Source of the DNA: JAMLIN01 sp964476625
GTDB taxonomy: Bacteria > Pseudomonadota > Gammaproteobacteria > Burkholderiales > Burkholderiaceae_E
Assembly: GCA_964476625.1 (NCBI GenBank)
Contig: CAYZBJ010000004.1
Coordinates: 26,461-90,460, forward strand
DNA: 64,000 nucleotides
Direction: 5' to 3'
Shown here: positions 33,427 to 42,162 of the stretch, in pieces
Position numbering within the stretch: the first letter of the stretch is position 1
Layout: each line of letters opens with the position of its first letter
The notes under the pieces: generated by a model
Database searches by the model: none
What the model saw: the letters and a program-made list of their open reading frames with translations, nothing else
Told to the model about the DNA's origin: nothing
Position numbers and translations under genes: made by a program

Positions 33427-34698
33427 TTACTCTCCGACGAGCCGGCCGCCGACCAGCACCTGCCGAACCCGGCCGACCATCTCGAAGCCGAGATACGGCG
33501 TATGCACGCTCTGGCTGCGCAGGTTCGGGCGCCCGACCAGCCAGGGTTCGTCAGGGGCGTAGAGGCAGACATCGGCGAAGGCCCCGGGCTCGAGCGTCCC
33601 CGCATCGATGCCGGCGACCCGGGCCGGCGCCACGGTGACCCGGCGCAGCGCATCGATCGGCGCGATGCCGTCCTCGCTCGCCCACTTCAGGGTGAGCGGC
33701 AGCAACAGTTCGAGGCCGGTGACGCCGGGCTCGGCCTCGCCGAAGGGCAAGTGCTTGGAATCGTCGTCGACCGGCGTATGGTCCGAACAGATCACGTCGA
33801 TGGTGCCGTCGCGCACGCCGGTGCGGATCGCATCGCGGTCGCGCTGCGAACGAAACGGCGGGTCGACCCGATAGCGGCTGTCGAAGAAACCGATGTCGAC
33901 GTCGACCAGGTGCAGGTGATGGACCGCCACGTCGGCGCTGATCGGCAAGCCCTCGGCCTTGGCCCGCCGCACCAGCTCGACGCCGGCCGCGCTCGAGATG
34001 CGACAGAGGTGGACCCGGCAGCCGGTCTCGCGAACGAGGTCGAAAATGGTGTTCAGCGCGATCGTCTCGGCGATCGTGGGCACCGCCGGCAGGCCGAGCC
34101 GCGAAGCGACCGGGCCGGCATGGGCCACGCCATCGCGACCGATGCTCGCATCGCGCGGCTGGAGCCACACCGTATAGCCGAAGGTATGCGCGTACTGCAT
34201 CGCGCGCAGCAGCACCTGCAGGTCTTCCACCAGCCGGCCCGGCTGGGCGAAGCCCACGCAACCGGCCTCGGTGAGTTCGCCCATCTCGGTGATCACTTCG
34301 CCGCGCAGGCCGACGCTCAGGGCGCCCAGCGGATAGAGCCGCGCCCCGTCGAGCAGCCGGGCGCGGTGCTTGAGCATCTCGACCAGGCCCGGCTCATCGA
34401 GCGGCGGATCGGTGTCGGGCGGACAGCACAGCGCCGTGATGCCGCCGGCGAGCGCCGCATCGAGCTCGGAATCGAGGGTCGCCATGTACTCGTGGCCGGG
34501 CTCGCGCAGGCGCGCCGCGAGGTCGACCAGCCCGGGCACGACCCAGGCGCCGGTCGCGTCGATCTGGCGGTCGGCCTCGAAGCCGGCCGGGGCCGGGCCC
34601 ACGGCGACCACCCGTCCCTGCGCAATGTGCAGGTCGTCGGAGCGATCGATCCCGGCCTGCGGGTCGATCAGGCGGCCATTGCGGATCGAGAGCCTCAT
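33427..34698 (-). CDS. pyrX: Dihydroorotase-like, probably non-catalytic subunit of the aspartate carbamoyltransferase complex (PyrC'/PyrX)
   Basis: 423 residues, amidohydrolase fold of the DHOase type. The metal-binding His-x-His of active enzymes (D-x-H-x-H-x-R-x-P-G) is gone: the sequence reads GLVDLAARLREPGHEY near residue 56, and the usual carbamylated Lys region has CVGFAQPGR. ISSAAGVELVRRAKAEG and VICSDHTPVDDDSKHLPF remain. In pseudomonads and many beta/gammaproteobacteria such inactive homologs hold aspartate carbamoyltransferase in a dodecamer. It begins 9 bases after pyrB, which fits that role. An active pyrC should exist elsewhere in the genome. Confidence 0.9.
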   Translation of the reverse strand: MRLSIRNGRLIDPQAGIDRSDDLHIAQGRVVAVGPAPAGFEADRQIDATGAWVVPGLVDLAARLREPGHEYMATLDSELDAALAGGITALCCPPDTDPPLDEPGLVEMLKHRARLLDGARLYPLGALSVGLRGEVITEMGELTEAGCVGFAQPGRLVEDLQVLLRAMQYAHTFGYTVWLQPRDASIGRDGVAHAGPVASRLGLPAVPTIAETIALNTIFDLVRETGCRVHLCRISSAAGVELVRRAKAEGLPISADVAVHHLHLVDVDIGFFDSRYRVDPPFRSQRDRDAIRTGVRDGTIDVICSDHTPVDDDSKHLPFGEAEPGVTGLELLLPLTLKWASEDGIAPIDALRRVTVAPARVAGIDAGTLEPGAFADVCLYAPDEPWLVGRPNLRSQSVHTPYLGFEMVGRVRQVLVGGRLVGE

Positions 34699-34707
34699 TC
34701 GCTTCCT

Positions 34708-35675
34708 TCAGTGCGCACCGAGCATGCTCATGACCGCCATCCGCACCGCGATGCCGAAGCGGACCTGGTCGAGGATGACCGCCTGCGGGCTGTCGGCCAC
34801 CGCCGACTCGATCTCGACCCCGCGGTTCATCGGCCCGGGGTGCATNNNNNNNNNNCGATCGCATCGGGGCTGGCGAGCGCGAGCTTCTCGCGGGTCAGTC
34901 CGTATTGCTTGAAGTACTCCTGCGCCGACGGCAGCAATGCGCCGCGCATACGCTCGTTCTGCAGGCGCAGCATGATGATCACGTCGACATCGCGAAGCCC
35001 TTCGCGCAGGTCGGTGAACGCCCGCGCGCCCATGCTCTCGACGCCCTCGGGCACCAGGGTCAGCGGGCCGACCACGCGCAGGTCGGGCACGCCGAGGATC
35101 GACAGCGCCTGGATATCCGAACGGGCAACCCGGGAGTGCAGCACGTCGCCGACCACCGCCACCCGCAGCCGGGTGAAATCCCCCTTGAAGTGGCGGATCG
35201 TGTACATGTCGAGCAGGCCCTGGGTCGGATGCGAATGGCGCCCGTCGCCGGCATTGATGACGCTGACCGCATCGCCGCGCATCTGGTTGAGGTGCTGCGC
35301 GATCATGTAGGGCGCCCCGCTCTGGGCGTGGCGCACGATGAACATGTCGGCGTCCATCGCGGCGAGGTTGTCGATGGTGTCGAGCAGCGACTCGCCCTTG
35401 GAGGTCGACGAGGTATTGATGTTGAGGTTGACGACGTCGGCCGACAGGCGCTTGGCGGCGATCTCGAAGGTGGTGCGGGTCCGGGTGGAGTTCTCGAAGA
35501 ACAGGTTGAAGACCGACTTGCCGCGCAGCAGCGGCACCTTCTTCACGTCGCGCTCGGAGACGCCGACGAAGCTCGATGCGGTATCGAGGATGCGATGGAT
35601 CATCTCGCGCGACAGGCCGTCGATCGACAGGAGGTGCTGGAGTTCGCCGTCGGGCCGCAGTTGGGGGTGTCGCAT
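34708..35675 (-). CDS. pyrB: Aspartate carbamoyltransferase catalytic chain (interrupted by an assembly gap)
   Basis: About 320 residues. It joins carbamoyl phosphate and aspartate in pyrimidine synthesis. Seen: LFFENSTRTRTTFEIAAKRL with the S-T-R-T-R carbamoyl phosphate loop, STSKGESLLDT, INAGDGRHSHPTQGLLDMYT, DVIIMLRLQNERM and, after the gap, MHPGPMNRGVEIESAVADS. The ATG at 35675 gives MRHPQLRPDGELQHLLS, the usual family beginning; a TTG at 35717 would add 14 residues and overlap pyrR. The 10-N run at 34846-34855 falls exactly between DAI and MHPG, where homologs have one residue (often Val), so the gene is probably intact in the organism. Confidence 0.93.
34846..34855. other. Assembly gap (10 N) inside pyrB
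   Basis: Ten N between codons for DAI-G and MHPGP. The two halves of pyrB are not in the same frame if the gap is counted as 10. A gap of 2 bases (completing a GTN valine codon) restores both the frame and the family sequence, so the run is a scaffold placeholder, not a measured length. Confidence 0.85.
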
Positions 35676-35709
35676 GGTCGGGTCGAAGACGCCTCGGGTC
35701 GGACCGGTC

Positions 35710-36219
35710 TCAGGCAAGCCGCAGGGCGAAGCGGCCGTCCGCCTCGCGCGAGAACTCGAAGCTCGCCTGCTCGTCGAGCGGATGGGCCGCGCCGCAGTAG
35801 CGGGCCTCGATCGGCAGTTCGCGCCCGCCCCGGTCGATGAGCACCGCGAGCTCGACCCGGTTCGGCCGGCCGTAGTCGAAGAGCTCGTTCAAGGCTGCGC
35901 GCACGGTGCGGCCGGTGTAGAGGATGTCGTCGACCAGCACCAGGTCGGCGGCCTGGACATCGAAGGGCAGTTCGGTCTGGCGCGACTCGGCCGGCAGGTA
36001 GCGCCGCTTGCCGTAGTCGTCGCGATGGAAGGCCGAGCTGAGCGTACCCAGCGGCGCCTCGAGGCGCAGGTCGCGATGCAGGCGCTCGGCGATCCAGGCG
36101 CCGCCGCTGTGGATGCCGACCAGCCGGACGTCGCGCCCGGCGATGCCGGCGCGAATCTGCTCGAGCAGCCGGGCGTAGCTGGCCTCGGGGTCGACGATCG
36201 GCTTCGGGCTATTGCTCAT
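35710..36219 (-). CDS. pyrR: PyrR bifunctional regulator/uracil phosphoribosyltransferase
   Basis: 169 residues, PRTase fold. The PRPP-binding motif is LVLVDDILYTGRTVRAAL near residues 91-108; the N-terminal part has VRLVGIHSGGAWIAERL and the flexible-loop region HRDDYGKRRYLP. In Gram-positive bacteria PyrR binds pyr mRNA to attenuate transcription; in proteobacteria next to pyrB its regulatory role is less clear, and it may act mainly as a uracil phosphoribosyltransferase. It overlaps ruvX by 11 bases and precedes pyrB, in the conserved block yqgE-ruvX-pyrR-pyrB-pyrX. No obvious PyrR-binding hairpin was seen before pyrB. Confidence 0.92.
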   Translation of the reverse strand: MSNSPKPIVDPEASYARLLEQIRAGIAGRDVRLVGIHSGGAWIAERLHRDLRLEAPLGTLSSAFHRDDYGKRRYLPAESRQTELPFDVQAADLVLVDDILYTGRTVRAALNELFDYGRPNRVELAVLIDRGGRELPIEARYCGAAHPLDEQASFEFSREADGRFALRLA

Positions 36220-36613
36220 GAAGATATTGTCGCAGGATTATGGCCGCCGCATCGGCATCGTCCGCATCCGATGGGGCGCCGTCGGCTTGCGCCGCCAGGC
36301 TCGAGTAGCGTTCGTCGGCCAGCGCCACCGGCTTGCCGAAGCGCCCTTCGAGCTGGCGGGCGAACCGACGGGCCGCGACCGTCGCGGACTGCTCCTCGCC
36401 GTCCGGCCCCAGGGGCAGGCCCACGACGAGCGCATCGGCCGCCCATTCCTCGACCAGGGCCGCGATCCGCTCGAAGCGCCGGGCAACCGGCTCCGCCGCG
36501 ATGCGCTCGAGGGCGCGGGCTTCGCCGGTTACCGTATTGCCGATCGCCACGCCGATGAAGCGACTGCCGAAATCGAAGGCGAGCAGGGTCCGCGCCGCCC
36601 CGCCTGTCGTCAT
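36209..36613 (-). CDS. ruvX: Putative pre-16S rRNA nuclease / Holliday junction resolvase-like RuvX (YqgF)
   Basis: 134 residues, RNase H fold. The first catalytic Asp is in LLAFDFGSRFIGVAIGN near residue 14, followed by ALVVGLPLGPDGEEQ, the second acidic residue in VALADERYSSLAA near residue 100, and the last Asp in DADDADAAAIILRQYL. YqgF proteins trim the 5' end of 16S rRNA precursor in Escherichia coli and were first annotated as resolvases. ATG 36613 overlaps the yqgE stop (ATGA); the 3' end overlaps pyrR. yqgE-yqgF adjacency is strongly conserved in proteobacteria. Confidence 0.94.
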   Translation of the reverse strand: MTTGGAARTLLAFDFGSRFIGVAIGNTVTGEARALERIAAEPVARRFERIAALVEEWAADALVVGLPLGPDGEEQSATVAARRFARQLEGRFGKPVALADERYSSLAAQADGAPSDADDADAAAIILRQYLHEQ

Positions 36614-37179
36614 GCGTGCCCGGCCGCGCCGGAGAGCCGCGACGGATCGATACCCAGCAACGCGAAGGCCGCCGGAAAACGCTCGCCCGCCGGCACGTCG
36701 AAGATCAGCTCAGGATCGGCGGCTACCGTCAGCCAGGCATTGCGGCTGACCTCGTCCTCGAGCTGGCCCGGGCCCCAGCCCGCGTAACCCAGCGACACCA
36801 GCAGCCTGGCGGGGCCGTCACCGGCGCCGACCGCTTCGAGGATGTCCTTCGAGGAGGTCAGGCTGATCGCATCGCCGATCGCGACGGTGCTGGTCCAGTC
36901 GCCCTGGGGTTGGTGGAGGACGAAACCCCGGTCGGTCTGGACCGGGCCGCCGTAATAGACCGGCCAGCTCGCCAGGCCGCGCGGGCGCAGCGGCACCTCG
37001 ATGCGCTCGAAGAGCTCGCCGAGGTCGAGCTCGAGCGGGCGGTTGACGACGATGCCGAGCGCGCCGCGCTCGTCATGCTCCGCGACGAAGATCACCGTGC
37101 CGTCGAAATTCGTGTCCGCCATGCCGGGCATGGCGATCAGGAAGTGGTTGCTCAGTGCCGATGCCAGTCCGGTTCCCAT
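36610..37179 (-). CDS. yqgE: YqgE/AlgH family protein
   Basis: 189 residues from ATG 37179; the open frame continues upstream into the next intergenic region and korB, but NHFLIAMPGMADTNFDGTVI is the standard family N-terminus. Seen: VIFVAEHDERGALGIVVNRP near residues 28-47, VYYGGPVQTDRGFVLH, LVSLGYAGWGPGQLEDE, and NAWLTVAADPELIFD. The biochemical role is unknown; the family was linked to alginate regulation (AlgH) in Pseudomonas. It overlaps ruvX by four bases. 49 bases separate it from the end of korB. Confidence 0.93.
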   Translation of the reverse strand: MGTGLASALSNHFLIAMPGMADTNFDGTVIFVAEHDERGALGIVVNRPLELDLGELFERIEVPLRPRGLASWPVYYGGPVQTDRGFVLHQPQGDWTSTVAIGDAISLTSSKDILEAVGAGDGPARLLVSLGYAGWGPGQLEDEVSRNAWLTVAADPELIFDVPAGERFPAAFALLGIDPSRLSGAAGHA

Positions 37180-37228
37180 GGCCGGATTGTACGGTCGCGG
37201 GCCGGGTCGGCAAAATACCCGGCGCCCG

Positions 37229-38284
37229 TCAGCGGAGCGCTGCGTTGATCCGGTCCAGCGCATCCGCCCCGGGCACCAGCTCGGCGGCGCCCAGCATGTT
37301 GAACGGGGTGTCGACCGTGTGCAGGTGCTCGTGCAGGTCACTCGACTCGGGGTCGAGGTAGAGCAGCCCGGTCGCGATCTCGCCGCGGGCCTGGTGCTCG
37401 GCGATCCGGGCCAGCGCGGCGGCCGGGCTGGACGCATCGTAGTCGGCGTCGAGCTTGGCAAGCAGGATGGTCGAGCCGTCGTGGAGCATGACGGGGCGGG
37501 TGGTGCCGGCAGCCTGGTCGACCTCGATCGGGTCGCGATAGGGGATGAACTCGATCTTGTTGACCGCCTCGTTGTGCTCGCGAACGTAGTCGTAGCTGCG
37601 GGTGCTGCCGTCGTGGTTGTTGAAGGCGACGCAGGGACTGATGACATCGATGATGGCCGCGCCGCGGTGGGCGATGCCGGCGCGGATCAGGGGCACGAGC
37701 TGCTCCTTGTCGCCCGAGAATCCGCGGGCGACGAAGCTCGCGCCGATCATGATGGCCAGGCTCGCCAGGTCGATCGGGCTATCGGCATTGACGACGCCCT
37801 TCTTCGATTTCGAGCCCTTGTCGGAAGTGGCCGAGAACTGCCCCTTGGTCAGGCCGTAGACGCCGTTGTTCTCGACGATGTAGAGCATGTTGACGCCTCG
37901 GCGCATGACGTGGGCGAACTGGCCCAGCCCGATCGAGGCGGAGTCGCCGTCGCCCGAGACGCCGAGGTAGAGCAGGTCGCGGTTGGCCAGGTTGGCGCCG
38001 GTGAGCACCGAGGGCATCCGCCCATGCACCGAGTTGAAGCCGTGTGAATTGCCGAGGAAGTAGTCGGGCGTCTTGCTCGAGCAGCCGATGCCGGAGAGCT
38101 TGGCGACCCGGTGCGGCTCGATGTTCGCCTCCCAGGCGGCCTGGATGATGGCCGCCGAGATCGAGTCGTGGCCGCAGCCGGCGCACAGGGTCGAGATCTT
38201 GCCTTCGTAGTCGCGGCGGGTATAGCCGACCTCGTTGCGGGCGAGCGAAGGATGGTGCAGCAGGGGCTTGGCGAGATAGGTCAT
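37229..38284 (-). CDS. korB: 2-oxoglutarate oxidoreductase, beta (thiamine diphosphate) subunit
   Basis: 351 residues, about 38 kDa. The beta subunit binds TPP and a 4Fe-4S cluster: LCAGCGHDSISAAIIQAAWE near residue 34 (Cys ligands), LSGIGCSSKTPDYF, and the TPP/Mg2+ motif GVSGDGDSASIGLGQF with VENNGVYGLTKGQ downstream. It decarboxylates a 2-oxo acid with CoA to an acyl-CoA, passing electrons to ferredoxin or, in the three-subunit form, to NADP+ through the flavin subunit encoded at 40125. It starts 3 bases after korA. Specificity for 2-oxoglutarate rather than pyruvate is inferred from family resemblance and operon form. Confidence 0.9.
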   Translation of the reverse strand: MTYLAKPLLHHPSLARNEVGYTRRDYEGKISTLCAGCGHDSISAAIIQAAWEANIEPHRVAKLSGIGCSSKTPDYFLGNSHGFNSVHGRMPSVLTGANLANRDLLYLGVSGDGDSASIGLGQFAHVMRRGVNMLYIVENNGVYGLTKGQFSATSDKGSKSKKGVVNADSPIDLASLAIMIGASFVARGFSGDKEQLVPLIRAGIAHRGAAIIDVISPCVAFNNHDGSTRSYDYVREHNEAVNKIEFIPYRDPIEVDQAAGTTRPVMLHDGSTILLAKLDADYDASSPAAALARIAEHQARGEIATGLLYLDPESSDLHEHLHTVDTPFNMLGAAELVPGADALDRINAALR

Positions 38285-38287
38285 GGA

Positions 38288-40123
38288 TCAGCCCACCTTG
38301 CGGATCGGGGTGACGTTCGAGGGCGAGAGCACCTCGGAGATCGCGCCGACGATGAAGCGGGCGGTGATCGGGGTGCCGTCGTAGTGCAGCACCGGCATCA
38401 GGGCCGCCGGTGCGACGCCGAGTTCGTTGACCAGCATCGAGCGCATCTGCGCGTCCCGGTTCTGCTCGACCACGAAGATCCGGCTGTGCGAGGCGATGAA
38501 GGCCTCGACCTCCTCGCCGAAGGGGAAGGCGCGGATGCGCATGGCGTCGACATGGATCTTGTTGGCCTGGAACCAGGCGAGCGCCTCGTCCATGGCGGGC
38601 GCGGTCGATCCGAAATACAGGACGCCGACGTCGGTCGGCTTGGCCGCGTCGATGCGCCTGGCCTTGGGCACGATGCCGCGGGCGGTTTCCCACTTGCGCA
38701 GCAACCGCTCCATGTTGTCGACATAGACCGGACCGGCCTCGCTGTAGCGGGCATAGCGGTCACGGGTGGTGCCGCGGGTGAAGAAGGCGCCGCGCGTCGG
38801 ATGGGTGCCTGGATAGGTGCGGAACGGAATGCCGTCGCCGTCCTCGTCGAGGTAGCGGCCGAAGTCGCGGCCGGTCTCGAGCATCTCGGCGGTCATGACC
38901 TTGCCACGGTCGAGCCCGGCCGACGCGTCGCGCACGAACGGCTCGCACAGGCGCTGGTTCATGCCGATGTCGAGGTCGGTCATGACGAAGATCGGCGTCT
39001 GGAGCCGGTCGGCCAGGTCGAGCGCATCGGCGGCCATGTCGAAGCACTCGCGTGGATCCTCGGGAAAGAGCAATACATGCTTGGTATCGCCGTGCGAGGC
39101 ATAGGCGCACGCGAGCAGGTCGGCCTGCTGGGTGCGGGTCGGCATGCCGGTCGATGGCCCGCCGCGCTGCACGTTGATGAGGGTCACCGGGATCTCGGCA
39201 AAGTACGCCAGGCCGATGAACTCGGTCATCAGCGAGATGCCCGGCCCGGAAGTGGCGGTGAAGGCCCGTGCGCCGTTCCAGCCGGCGCCGAGCACCATGC
39301 CGATCGAGGCGAGTTCGTCCTCGGCCTGCACCACCGCGTAGCGCGCCTTGCCGGTCACCGGATCCTTGCGCAGGCGACTGCAATAGCGCTCGAAGGCTTC
39401 GGCCAGCGACGAGGATGGCGTGATCGGGTACCAGGCGCAGACGGTGGCTCCGCCGTAGACGCAGCCGAGCGCCGCGGCGGCGTTGCCGTCGGTAAAGATG
39501 CGATCACCGACCTTGTCGGAGCGGCGCACCGACAGGCCGATCTCGGGCAGGTAGTCGCGGGCGTAGTCGCGGCCCATGTGCAGCGCCCGCACGTTGCCTT
39601 CGAGCAGGCGCTCCTTGCCCTTGTACTGCTCCGCGAAGAGCCGCTCGATCTCGTCGGGGTCGATGCCCAGCAGGGCCGACAGCGCGCCGACGTAGATGAT
39701 GTTCTTGAAGAGCTGGCGTTGGCGCGGCTCGTCGTAGGAGCGGTTGACGATCTCGGTGAGCGGCATGCCGATGACGCGCACGTCGTCGCGGAATTTCGAG
39801 GACGGCATCGGCCGGGTCGAATCGTAGAAAACGTAGCCACCCGATTCGACCTCGGCCATGTCCTGGTCCCAGGTCTGCGGGTTCATCGGCACCATCAGGT
39901 CGACCCCGCCACGCCGCCCGAGGAAGCCGTCTTCGGAGATCCGGACCTCGTACCAGGTCGGCAAGCCCTGGATATTCGACGGGAAGATATTGCGCGGGCT
40001 CACCGGCACGCCCATGCGCAGGATGGCGCGGGCGAAGAGCTCGTTGGCCGACGCCGACCCCGATCCGTTGACGTTGGCGAACTTGACGACGAAGTCGTTT
40101 ACCGCGGTGATTGCATCTGCCAT
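38288..40123 (-). CDS. korA: 2-oxoglutarate oxidoreductase, fused gamma-alpha subunit
   Basis: 611 residues, about 66 kDa, from ATG 40123 (the longer frame to 40165 lies in korC). Residues ~1-190 are the gamma domain (FANVNGSGSASANELFARAI; EDGFLGRRGGVDLMVP). Residues ~215-610 are the alpha pyrimidine-binding and C-terminal domains (WYPITPSSSLAEAFERY, VQAEDELASIGMVLGAGWNG, FTATSGPGISLMTEFIGLA, RGGPSTGMPTRTQQADLL, FGSTAPAMDEAL). Fusion of gamma and alpha is typical of the Kor type of aerobic and denitrifying bacteria. It lies one base after korC and 3 bases before korB, one translation unit. Confidence 0.92.
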   Translation of the reverse strand: MADAITAVNDFVVKFANVNGSGSASANELFARAILRMGVPVSPRNIFPSNIQGLPTWYEVRISEDGFLGRRGGVDLMVPMNPQTWDQDMAEVESGGYVFYDSTRPMPSSKFRDDVRVIGMPLTEIVNRSYDEPRQRQLFKNIIYVGALSALLGIDPDEIERLFAEQYKGKERLLEGNVRALHMGRDYARDYLPEIGLSVRRSDKVGDRIFTDGNAAAALGCVYGGATVCAWYPITPSSSLAEAFERYCSRLRKDPVTGKARYAVVQAEDELASIGMVLGAGWNGARAFTATSGPGISLMTEFIGLAYFAEIPVTLINVQRGGPSTGMPTRTQQADLLACAYASHGDTKHVLLFPEDPRECFDMAADALDLADRLQTPIFVMTDLDIGMNQRLCEPFVRDASAGLDRGKVMTAEMLETGRDFGRYLDEDGDGIPFRTYPGTHPTRGAFFTRGTTRDRYARYSEAGPVYVDNMERLLRKWETARGIVPKARRIDAAKPTDVGVLYFGSTAPAMDEALAWFQANKIHVDAMRIRAFPFGEEVEAFIASHSRIFVVEQNRDAQMRSMLVNELGVAPAALMPVLHYDGTPITARFIVGAISEVLSPSNVTPIRKVG

Positions 40124-40124
40124 C

Positions 40125-41945
40125 TCAGGCGACCTCCGCCGCAACCCGGGGGGCTGCCCCGGCATGCGTCATTTCGATCAGGGTCTTGCGCATGTCCCAG
40201 GCTCCGGTGGGACATCGCTCGGCGCACAGGCCGCAATGCAGGCAGACATCCTCGTCCTTGACCATGATCCGGCCAGTCGCCAGCGGCACCGAGGCATAGA
40301 GGTCCTGCTCGGTGTTCAGGGCCGGGGCGCGCAGGCGGGTACGGAGGTCTTCCTCGGTGCCGTCGGGCACGAAGCTGATGCAGTCGGTCGGGCAGATGTC
40401 GGCGCAGGCGTCGCATTCGATGCAGGCCGGCGCGGAGAACACGGTCTGGACGTCGCAGTTCAGGCAGCGCTGTGCCTCGTGCCAAGCGGTCTCGACGTCG
40501 AAGCCGAGCTCGACCTCGACCCGGATGCTCGCCAGCGCCTTGTTCGCGTCGGCCCAGGGCACCTTGAAGCGGTTGGCGAGCGAGACCTCGTTGTCGTAGC
40601 TCCATTCGTGGATGCCCATCTTCTGGCTGGTCGCGACCATGCCCGGCGGCGGCCGGTCGGTGACGTCCTCGCCGCGCAGCAGCAGGTCGATCGAGACCGC
40701 CGCATCGTGGCCGTGCGCGACCGCCCAGATGATGTTCTTGGGCCCGAGCGCGGCATCGCCGCCGAAGAAGACATGCGGCAGGCTCGACTGCAGGGTGGTT
40801 TCGTTCAGCTTGGGCATGCCCCAGCGGTCGAACTCGATCCCGCAATCCGGCTCGATCCAGGGGAAGGCGTTCTCCTGGCCGATCGCCATCAGGACATCGT
40901 CGCACTCGACGATCTCGTCGGGCTCGCCGGTGGGCACCAGGCTGCGCCGGCCGTTCTCGTCGTAGCGGGCCTCGACCCGTTCGAAGCGCACGCCGGTGAG
41001 GCGGCCATTGTCGTGGAGGAACTCCTTCGGCACCCGGAAGTCGAGGATCGGGATGCCTTCGTGCATCGCGTCTTCCTTCTCCCAGGGGCTCGCCTTCATC
41101 TCGTCGAAGCCGGAACGCACGATGACGCGCACATCCTGGCCGCCGAGGCGGCGGGCGGTGCGGCAGCAGTCCATCGCGGTGTTGCCGCCCCCGAGCACCA
41201 CGACCCGGCGACCGATCTCGGTGACGTGCTCGAAGGCCACCGAGGCCAGCCAGTCGATGCCGATATGGATGTTGGCCGCGGCCTCCTGCCGGCCGGGGAC
41301 TTCGAGGTCGCGCCCGCGCGGGGCGCCGCTGCCGACGAAGACCGCATCGAAGTCCTCGTCGAGCAGGCGCTTCATGGAGTCGACCCGTTCGCCGGCGCGC
41401 AGCTCGACGCCGAGGTCGAGGATGTAGCCGACCTCTTCGTCGATGACTTCCTCGGGCAAGCGGAAATGCGGGATCTGCGTGCGGATGAAGCCGCCGGCGG
41501 CGGGATCCTGCTCGATGATCGTGACGTGGTAGCCCAGCGGCATGAGGTCGCGGGCGACGGTCAGCGAAGCCGGACCGCCCCCGACGCAGGCCACCCGCAG
41601 GCCGTTGGAGGGTCCGCGCACCGGCAGGCGGGACCGGATGTCGTCCTTGAAGTCGGCCGCGACCCGCTTGAGCCGGCAGATCGCGACCGGCTCGGGCCGG
41701 CCGCCGGCGAGTTCCGGGTCCTCGACCCGGCCGCGCCGGCAGGCCGGCTCGCAGGGTCGATCGCAGGTTCTGCCGAGAATCCCGGGGAAGACATTGGAGC
41801 GCCAGTTGACCATGTACGCATCGGCGAAACGCCCCTGCGCGATCAGGCGGATGTATTCGGGTACTGGGGTGTGTGCCGGACATGCCCACTGGCAATCGAC
41901 GACCTTGTGGAAGTGTCGCGGATTGCCAATATCCGTCGCTTGCAT
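40125..41945 (-). CDS. korC: FAD-dependent NAD(P)H:acceptor subunit with N- and C-terminal iron-sulfur domains (KorC-like)
   Basis: 606 residues. Residues ~10-110 are a GltD-like Fe-S domain (DCQWACPAHTPVPEYI, CDRPCEPACRRGRVEDP). Then come FAD (VACVGGGPASLTVARDL, residue ~117) and NAD(P) (VVVLGGGNTAMDCCRTA, residue ~255) binding folds. The C-terminus has two 4Fe-4S motifs (CIECDACADICPTDC and CLHCGLCAERCPTG). With korA and korB it matches in size the 66/61/37 kDa 2-oxoglutarate:NADP+ oxidoreductase known from denitrifying Azoarcus/Thauera (from memory). It is first in the transcript; 283 non-coding bases lie upstream, with no clear promoter found. Confidence 0.88.
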   Translation of the reverse strand: MQATDIGNPRHFHKVVDCQWACPAHTPVPEYIRLIAQGRFADAYMVNWRSNVFPGILGRTCDRPCEPACRRGRVEDPELAGGRPEPVAICRLKRVAADFKDDIRSRLPVRGPSNGLRVACVGGGPASLTVARDLMPLGYHVTIIEQDPAAGGFIRTQIPHFRLPEEVIDEEVGYILDLGVELRAGERVDSMKRLLDEDFDAVFVGSGAPRGRDLEVPGRQEAAANIHIGIDWLASVAFEHVTEIGRRVVVLGGGNTAMDCCRTARRLGGQDVRVIVRSGFDEMKASPWEKEDAMHEGIPILDFRVPKEFLHDNGRLTGVRFERVEARYDENGRRSLVPTGEPDEIVECDDVLMAIGQENAFPWIEPDCGIEFDRWGMPKLNETTLQSSLPHVFFGGDAALGPKNIIWAVAHGHDAAVSIDLLLRGEDVTDRPPPGMVATSQKMGIHEWSYDNEVSLANRFKVPWADANKALASIRVEVELGFDVETAWHEAQRCLNCDVQTVFSAPACIECDACADICPTDCISFVPDGTEEDLRTRLRAPALNTEQDLYASVPLATGRIMVKDEDVCLHCGLCAERCPTGAWDMRKTLIEMTHAGAAPRVAAEVA

Positions 41946-42162
41946 TACGTCTCCTGAACGCCGGGGCCGGGGATTCGAGGGCCCGGACCGGCCCCGGCCC
42001 GAAGTTCGCCCTGTTCCCCAGCGGCCGGATCGATCCCGGCCCTTGTTTATATTCGAGTGTAGCGCTGCGACGACGCCGGGACGAGGAATCCGTCACAACC
42101 CGGCCAGGATACGGGTCTTTTGCGCAACGTTCGGCGGCCGCCAGTACCTGCTGCAGGCCCTC

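Noticed and set aside
34846..34855. pyrB frameshift pseudogene
   Set aside because: The frame difference comes from placeholder N bases; the sequences on both sides are fully conserved.
33370..35310. 646-residue + strand open frame across pyrX and pyrB
   Set aside because: Starts inside the palindrome and crosses the N gap; the - strand pyrimidine genes explain the region.
38111..40261. 716-residue + strand open frame opposite korA
   Set aside because: Composition typical of antisense reading of GC-rich genes; no recognisable fold.
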